From positions 1,131,670 through 1,195,669 of the forward strand of contig NZ_JABMLE010000002.1 in assembly GCF_013205025.1 (NCBI RefSeq): DNA of 64,000 nt. The letters run 5' to 3'. Positions 59,731 to 64,000 of this stretch are shown here, one piece after another (positions within the stretch are counted from its first letter, which is position 1; each line of letters opens with the position of its first letter). The position numbers and the translations under genes are program-made. Below the pieces are notes generated by a model that made no database searches, was not told where the DNA came from, and was given only the letters and a program-made list of their open reading frames with translations. Source of the DNA: Rathayibacter sp. VKM Ac-2857 (GTDB lineage Bacteria; Actinomycetota; Actinomycetes; Actinomycetales; Microbacteriaceae).

Positions 59731-62319
59731 GTGCCCCGTCACTTCGCCCCCCGCCGCACCGCCGGCGCCGCGCTCACCCTCGTCCTCGCGAGCTGCACGC
59801 TCGGCGCCGCACTGCCCGCCAGCGCCGCCGCCGGCGACTCCTTCTTCACCCGCGTCGCCACGGTACCCGCGTACCTCAACGCCGCCGACCCGGCCGTCGA
59901 CTCCGCCGTCGCCGAGATCTCCAGCGCCTCGCCCGACGGCCGCCTGGTCTACTCCACCGACTCCGCGGGGCAGCGGATCACCGTCCTCGACATCAGCGAC
60001 CCCGACGCACCGAAGCCCCTCGGCGGCGTCGGTGTCGGCGGCGAGCCCACCTCGGTCTACGCGACCGGCGAGTACGTGCTCGCGGTCGTCGACACCTCCG
60101 ACGGCGACTTCGCCAACCCCTCCGGCCACGTCAGCGTGCTGCACGCGAGCGATCTCGCCCCGGTCGCGACGATCGAGCTCGGCGGCCAGCCCGACTCCAT
60201 CGACGTCACAACCGCCGGCGACCTCGCCGTCATCGCGATCGAGAACCAGCGCGACGAGGAGTTCACCCCCGAGGGCGCCGAGGAGGGCGACCTCCCGCAG
60301 GCCCCCGCGGGCGAGCTCGTCGTGATGGACCTCACCGCCGACCCGTCCGCCTGGGTCGCCGAGCACATCGCGCTCACCGACCTCGCGGGCCTCGACACCC
60401 CGAGCGACCCGGAGCCCGAGTACGTCTCGATCAACCCGGCCGACACCGCCGTCGCGGTGACCCTGCAGGAGAACAACGCCGTCGCGATCCTCGACCTGGC
60501 CACCCGCACCGTCACCGCGTCCTACTCGGCCGGCACCGCCTCCGTCTCCGGCATCGACACGCTCGACGACGACCACATCGCGCTGACCGACTCGATCACC
60601 GACGTCCCCCGCGAGCCCGACGCGATCGGCTGGGTCGGCGACGACCACGTCGCGATCGCGAACGAGGGCGACTGGAAGGGCGGCACCCGCGGCTGGTCGA
60701 TCCTCGACGCGGCCTCGGGCGACGTGGTCTGGGACGCCGGCAACACCTTCGACCACCTCGCGGTGAGCCTCGGCCTCTACCCCGACAAGCGCTCGGACGC
60801 GAAGGGCTCCGAGCCCGAGGGCCTGCTCTCGGCGACCTTCGACGGCGTGCCGTACGTCTTCGTCGGCGCCGAGCGCGCCAACTTCGTCGCGGTCTACGAC
60901 GTCTCCGACCCCACCGCGCCGCGTCTCGTGCAGGCGCTGCCGTCCACGCCCGGGCCGGAGGGGCTGCTCGCCCTGCCCGAGCGCGACCTGCTGGTCGTCT
61001 CGAGCGAGACCGACGACGTCGAGGCCGCGGTGCGCGCGAGCGTGCAGCTCTACGCGCTCGGCGCCTCCTCCCCCGCCTTCCCGACGATCGCGTCGGCCGA
61101 CGTCGACGGCTCGCCGCTGCCGTGGGGCGCGCTCTCCGGCCTCTCGGGCGACCCGGCCTCCGCTGATCGGCTCTACGCCGTGAGCGACAGCGCGTACGCG
61201 CCGAGCACGATCTACTCGGTCGACACGTCCGTCGTGCCGGCGCTGATCGACGCCTCGTTGACCGTCACCGAGGCGGGTGAGCCGGCCGCCCTCGACCTCG
61301 AGGGCATCGCCGCGCGCGAGGACGGCGGCTTCTGGGCCGTGACCGAGGGCGCGACCGGACCGGAGAACGCGCTGCTGCGCCTCGACGCCTCCGCCGCGGT
61401 GCTCGAGCGCATCGCGCTCCCCGCCGAGCTGGGCGACGCGCTCGGCTCGCAGGGCTTCGAGGGCGTCACCGTCGAGGCGAGCGAGGACGGCGAGATCGTC
61501 TGGACCGCGCTGCAGCGCGAGGCGTCGATCGACGCCGACGGGATCGTGCGGCTCGGCCGCTACGACGTCGCGGCCGGCACCTGGAGCTTCTTCGGCTACC
61601 CGCTGGAGGCTCCGTCCGGCGCCGAGGGCGACTGGAACGGCCTCTCCGAGATCACGCTGACGCCCGCCGGGACCCTCGCGGTCATCGAGCGCGACAAGCG
61701 CAACGGACCGGACGCGGCGCTCAAGGCCGTGTACACGGTGCCGCTGCCGACGGGGCCGGGCGCCGCGATCGGCGAGGAGCTCCCCGTGCTGGAGAAGACG
61801 CTCGCCGTCGACGTCCTGCCCGCGCTGGAGGCCGGCCACGGCTGGACGCAGGAGAAGCTCGAGGGCCTGGGCATCACCGGCGCCGGCGAGGTCTTCGCGG
61901 TGACCGACAACGACGGCGTCGACGACGCGAACGGCGAGACGGTGCTCGCGTCGCTCGGCTCCGCGGCGGACGTGTTCGGAGCGGCGGCGACGCCGACTCC
62001 GGTGCCGACGGCCGAGCCGACCGCGGTGCCGACGGCCGAGCCGACGGCGGAGCCCACGGCCGAGCCGACCGCTGCGCCCACCGCACAGCCCACGGCCGGA
62101 CCCACGGCTGAGCCCACCACCGCGCCGACCGCGCAGCCGACCGTCGCGCCGACGCACCCCGCCAGTGCCGTGCCGCCGCGCGCAGGCTCGGGCTCGGGCT
62201 CCGGCTCGCTCGCCTCGACCGGCGTCGAGTCCGGCTGGCTCTCGGCCGCCGCGCTGTCGCTCCTCGCCGGCGGAGCCCTCGTGCTCGGCCTCGCCCGGAG
62301 GCGCCGCACCGCGCGCTGA
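59731..62319 (+). CDS. surface-anchored esterase-like phytase-family protein
   Basis: An 862-residue exported protein. The signal peptide is residues 1-33 (ending LPASAAA). The first half is a beta-propeller of the surface-antigen type (GRLVYSTDSAGQRITVLDISDPDAPKPLGGV; GEYVLAVVDTSDGDF). The second half is the esterase-like/phytase domain, with DLEGIAAREDGGFWAVTEGA and LGDALGSQGFEGVTVEAS. About 60 residues of PTAEPTA repeats then span the wall, before LASTG, a membrane helix and RRRR. It likely acts on phosphate esters outside the cell. GTG start with AGGAG 4 bases upstream. Confidence 0.87.
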   Translation: MPRHFAPRRTAGAALTLVLASCTLGAALPASAAAGDSFFTRVATVPAYLNAADPAVDSAVAEISSASPDGRLVYSTDSAGQRITVLDISDPDAPKPLGGVGVGGEPTSVYATGEYVLAVVDTSDGDFANPSGHVSVLHASDLAPVATIELGGQPDSIDVTTAGDLAVIAIENQRDEEFTPEGAEEGDLPQAPAGELVVMDLTADPSAWVAEHIALTDLAGLDTPSDPEPEYVSINPADTAVAVTLQENNAVAILDLATRTVTASYSAGTASVSGIDTLDDDHIALTDSITDVPREPDAIGWVGDDHVAIANEGDWKGGTRGWSILDAASGDVVWDAGNTFDHLAVSLGLYPDKRSDAKGSEPEGLLSATFDGVPYVFVGAERANFVAVYDVSDPTAPRLVQALPSTPGPEGLLALPERDLLVVSSETDDVEAAVRASVQLYALGASSPAFPTIASADVDGSPLPWGALSGLSGDPASADRLYAVSDSAYAPSTIYSVDTSVVPALIDASLTVTEAGEPAALDLEGIAAREDGGFWAVTEGATGPENALLRLDASAAVLERIALPAELGDALGSQGFEGVTVEASEDGEIVWTALQREASIDADGIVRLGRYDVAAGTWSFFGYPLEAPSGAEGDWNGLSEITLTPAGTLAVIERDKRNGPDAALKAVYTVPLPTGPGAAIGEELPVLEKTLAVDVLPALEAGHGWTQEKLEGLGITGAGEVFAVTDNDGVDDANGETVLASLGSAADVFGAAATPTPVPTAEPTAVPTAEPTAEPTAEPTAAPTAQPTAGPTAEPTTAPTAQPTVAPTHPASAVPPRAGSGSGSGSLASTGVESGWLSAAALSLLAGGALVLGLARRRRTAR

Positions 62320-62324
62320 CCGGA

Positions 62325-62739
62325 GCGGATCCCGATGCGGCCGCTGCGCGGCCTACTCGATCAGCATGATTCGTCTGCTGGTCGAGCAGGCCGCGATACG
62401 CGGCCCCCATGCTGGTCGGGCAGCCGCGGCACGCGGCCCCACATGCGGGTCGAGTAGCCGCGGGACGCGGCGTATCGAGACCCACCGCCGTCAGCAGGCC
62501 GGTCTGCAGACTCCACTCGTGACGCGGGTGGATCTCGATACGGCCGCTCCGCGGCCTACTCGATCAGCATGATTCCTCTGCTGGGGAGCAGCCACGGGAC
62601 GCGGCCGCACATGCTGGTCGAGTAGCCGCGGGACGCGGCGTATCGAGACCCACCGCCGTCAGCAGGCCGGGCTGCAGACTCCACTTCTGGCACGTACGGA
62701 TCTCGATGCGCCCGCTGGGCGGTCTACTCGATCAGCACG
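62325..62739. repeat. palindromic repeat cluster with two full elements
   Basis: A right half unit at 62325-62368 follows the esterase stop and may end its transcript. Full elements lie at 62442-62571 (130 bp) and 62610-62739, both with a CCGCGGGACGCGG left stem and CTGCAGAC centre. Between them are decayed fragments. No gene is seen. Confidence 0.9.
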
Positions 62740-62784
62740 CCTGCGCGGCCGCCGCTCGCCGAGGACCTCCGGCACGCAGAAACG

Positions 62785-62825
62785 CCTCCGGCTCGCCGGA
62801 ATCCGTGGATTCGACGAGCCGGAGG
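62785..62825 (-). terminator. hairpin downstream of the proline-rich surface protein
   Basis: CCTCCGGCTCG (62785-62795) and CGAGCCGGAGG (62815-62825) are perfect complements, and GAATCC-GT-GGATTC is nested in the loop. Further CCGGAGGT copies flank it at 62765 and 62838. It lies just after the stop of the minus-strand gene. Confidence 0.7.
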
Positions 62826-62857
62826 TCGTTCCGCGAGCCGGAGGTCCGGCCCGGAGG

Positions 62858-63715
62858 TCAGCTGCCGGAGGGAGCGTCCGACTCCTCCGCGGAGGGGGCG
62901 TCGCTCGGGGCGTCGGGGGTTGAGCCGGCGTCGGGAGCGTCACCGGCGGCGGGGCCGGTGCCGGGTCGCGCGGGACCGGCGGGCGCCTCACCGGCGGCCG
63001 GCGGCGCGGGCGGGGTCGGCGCGGAGCCGTCCGCCGGGGGCGTCGGGAGCTCGCAGTCACCCGAGGGGGCAGTCGGCGGGGTCGGCGGGGTCACGGCGTC
63101 GCCGTCCGCGGGCGCGGCGGGCGGGTTCGGGAGCACTCCGTCGGCGGGCGGGGTCGCGGTCGCGCCGTCCGTGGGCGCGGCGGGAGGCGTGGGCGCCTCA
63201 CCGTCAGCCGGCGCGGCGGGCGGGGTCGGCATCGCGCCGTCGGCGGGAGCGGCCGGAGGCGTCGGCGCCTCGCCGTCGGCAGGGGCGGCGGGCGGGGTCG
63301 GCATCTCGCCGTCGGCGGGAGCGGCCGGAGGCGTCGGCGCCTCGCCGTCGGCGGGCGCTGCCGGCGGGGTCGGCATCGAGCCGTCCGCACCGGGCGCCGG
63401 AGGCTTCGGCAGTCCGGCGCCCACGGGTCCGCAGGCGGCCGGGCCGGTCGAGGCCGGTCCGGTGAGGGTCGGCGCGTCGCTGGAGTCCGGGGTCGGCGTC
63501 GCACTGGCCGTCGCGCTCGGCGTCGTCTCGATCGTGCTCGAGCTCGTCGAGCCGGAGGTGGGCGCCGAGTCGGCGAAGGCGGCGGTCGAGCCGATCGCCG
63601 CGAAGCCGAGAGCGCCGGCGACGATGCAGAGCGCGATCGTGCGGGTCCGGGGGCGGCGCGGGCCGAAGCCCGAGCCCTGGGTCCCGGGGGTGCGGCTGTC
63701 GGGGGTCTTGCTCAT
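62858..63715 (-). CDS. secreted proline-rich repeat protein
   Basis: A 285-residue exported protein. A basic N-terminus and hydrophobic signal (residues 25-48, ending AAFA) lead to a Ser/Thr-rich segment. Repeats of about 12 residues, PTPPAAPADGEA with the variable position E/A, A/M, follow, at least seven times between residues about 112 and 205, then a Pro/Ala/Asp-rich tail. No membrane anchor or sortase motif is seen. Two cysteines (ACGPVG and DCELP) bracket the repeat region. It looks like a wall-spanning stalk or a release-type surface protein. GAGGAG upstream supports the ATG. Confidence 0.78.
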   Translation of the reverse strand: MSKTPDSRTPGTQGSGFGPRRPRTRTIALCIVAGALGFAAIGSTAAFADSAPTSGSTSSSTIETTPSATASATPTPDSSDAPTLTGPASTGPAACGPVGAGLPKPPAPGADGSMPTPPAAPADGEAPTPPAAPADGEMPTPPAAPADGEAPTPPAAPADGAMPTPPAAPADGEAPTPPAAPTDGATATPPADGVLPNPPAAPADGDAVTPPTPPTAPSGDCELPTPPADGSAPTPPAPPAAGEAPAGPARPGTGPAAGDAPDAGSTPDAPSDAPSAEESDAPSGS

Positions 63716-63861
63716 GGGAGTCTCCTCGGTCCGGCCCGGTGCCGTTCCCGTTCGGGAGCGGTTGCGGCCGGTTCCTTTTCAGATTCCGAGCCGAGTCTGA
63801 AGCGGTCCTTAAGAACAGAGGCTCCCCAGCCGAGTGGCGGTCGACGCCGATCCGCGCCCCC

Positions 63862-63867
63862 TACGGT
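63862..63867 (+). promoter_or_regulatory. -10 element of the response regulator gene
   Basis: TACGGT ends 6 bases before the ATG, so the regulator message is predicted to be leaderless. No strong -35 is seen, which suits an activated promoter. CAGATTC and GAGTCTG form an imperfect inverted pair at 63780-63800. Confidence 0.5.
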
Positions 63868-63873
63868 CGGAGC

Positions 63874-64000
63874 ATGCTCCCCTCCGCCCGCGTGCTCCTC
63901 GTCGAGGACGACGACGCCATCCGCTCCTCCGTCGAGGCCGCCCTCCGCGGCGAGCGCTACACGGTGCGCGCCCTGCCGACCGGCGAGGACCTCGCCCGCG
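63874..64000 (+). CDS. response regulator receiver domain (partial, cut by window end)
   Basis: The first 42 codons read MLPSARVLLVEDDDAIRSSV, then EAALRGERYTVRALPTGEDLAR. The VLLVEDDD acidic pocket is the start of a CheY-like receiver domain. The phosphorylated Asp and any output domain lie beyond the window. Probably a two-component DNA-binding regulator, possibly with a sensor kinase downstream, divergent from the proline-rich surface protein. Confidence 0.85.
   Translation, partial: MLPSARVLLVEDDDAIRSSVEAALRGERYTVRALPTGEDLAR

Noticed and set aside
58417-62157. Minus-strand open frame of 1246 codons
   Set aside because: It is the antisense shadow of the esterase-like gene and of repeats; composition is Arg/Gly/Val-rich with no recognisable protein motif.
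1-64000. tRNA, rRNA, integrase, transposase or phage genes
   Set aside because: None was recognised by reading either strand. Short structured RNAs cannot be excluded without a covariance search.

Overview
The window is high-GC DNA (roughly 70% by eye) with frequent GTG starts, ATGA/GTGA stop-start overlaps, several apparently leaderless genes, TANNNT-type -10 boxes and a DtxR/IdeR-like iron box. With the SipW-dependent envelope proteins, a lactococcin-972-type bacteriocin and the very abundant CTGGTCGAGTAG/CGTATCGAGACC palindromic repeats, this points to an actinobacterium, most likely Microbacteriaceae (Rathayibacter- or Curtobacterium-like). The taxonomic call is inference. No rRNA, tRNA, transposase, integrase, phage gene or CRISPR array was seen.

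Layout. 1-4.4 kb: a hypothetical gene, a repeat cluster, then a lactococcin-972-like bacteriocin with its two-gene ABC transporter. 4.7-11.9 kb: an amino-acid permease, then a DeoR regulator and an L-rhamnose operon (bifunctional aldolase/dehydrogenase, kinase, FMN lactate dehydrogenase). 12-18.4 kb: repeats, an 18-codon gene with a good promoter, two secreted beta-domain paralogues, PadR/UbiB-kinase, and three tiny hydrophobic peptide genes of 14-15 codons. 18.4-23.8 kb: divergent regulator/enzyme pairs (MarR/MDR, MarR/SDR, XRE-cupin/DMT exporter), each with palindromic operators. 23.8-27.9 kb: a four-gene siderophore importer behind an iron box. 28.4-38.5 kb: an SDR, a Tm-1-like pair, a MocR regulator, and a six-gene sugar/polyol operon (Gfo/Idh dehydrogenase, CUT1 permeases, binding protein, cupin, TIM-barrel isomerase).

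38.7-43.0 kb: the most unusual locus, two overlapping genes. One encodes a CHAT protease; the other fuses an alpha/beta-hydrolase-like domain to a metacaspase. All expected caspase-type His/Cys residues are present. 43.4-47.7 kb: a SipW-type export operon with two signal peptidases, several substrates and one peptidase-substrate fusion. 47.7-50.5 kb: an M18 aminopeptidase and a DUF2231/Rieske membrane protein. 51.4-58.8 kb: a second sugar locus (TPR protein, AraC, GH-A-like hydrolase, LacI, ThuA, Gfo/Idh). 59.7-64 kb: a cell-wall-anchored esterase-like phytase-family protein, a proline-rich repeat surface protein, and the start of a response regulator cut by the window end.

Intergenic DNA is dominated by a roughly 130-bp palindromic element. 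Its outer arms and central GTCTGCAGAC are conserved while its hairpin stems change in a compensatory way. There is also a 168-bp composite derivative in two copies and two further hairpin families.
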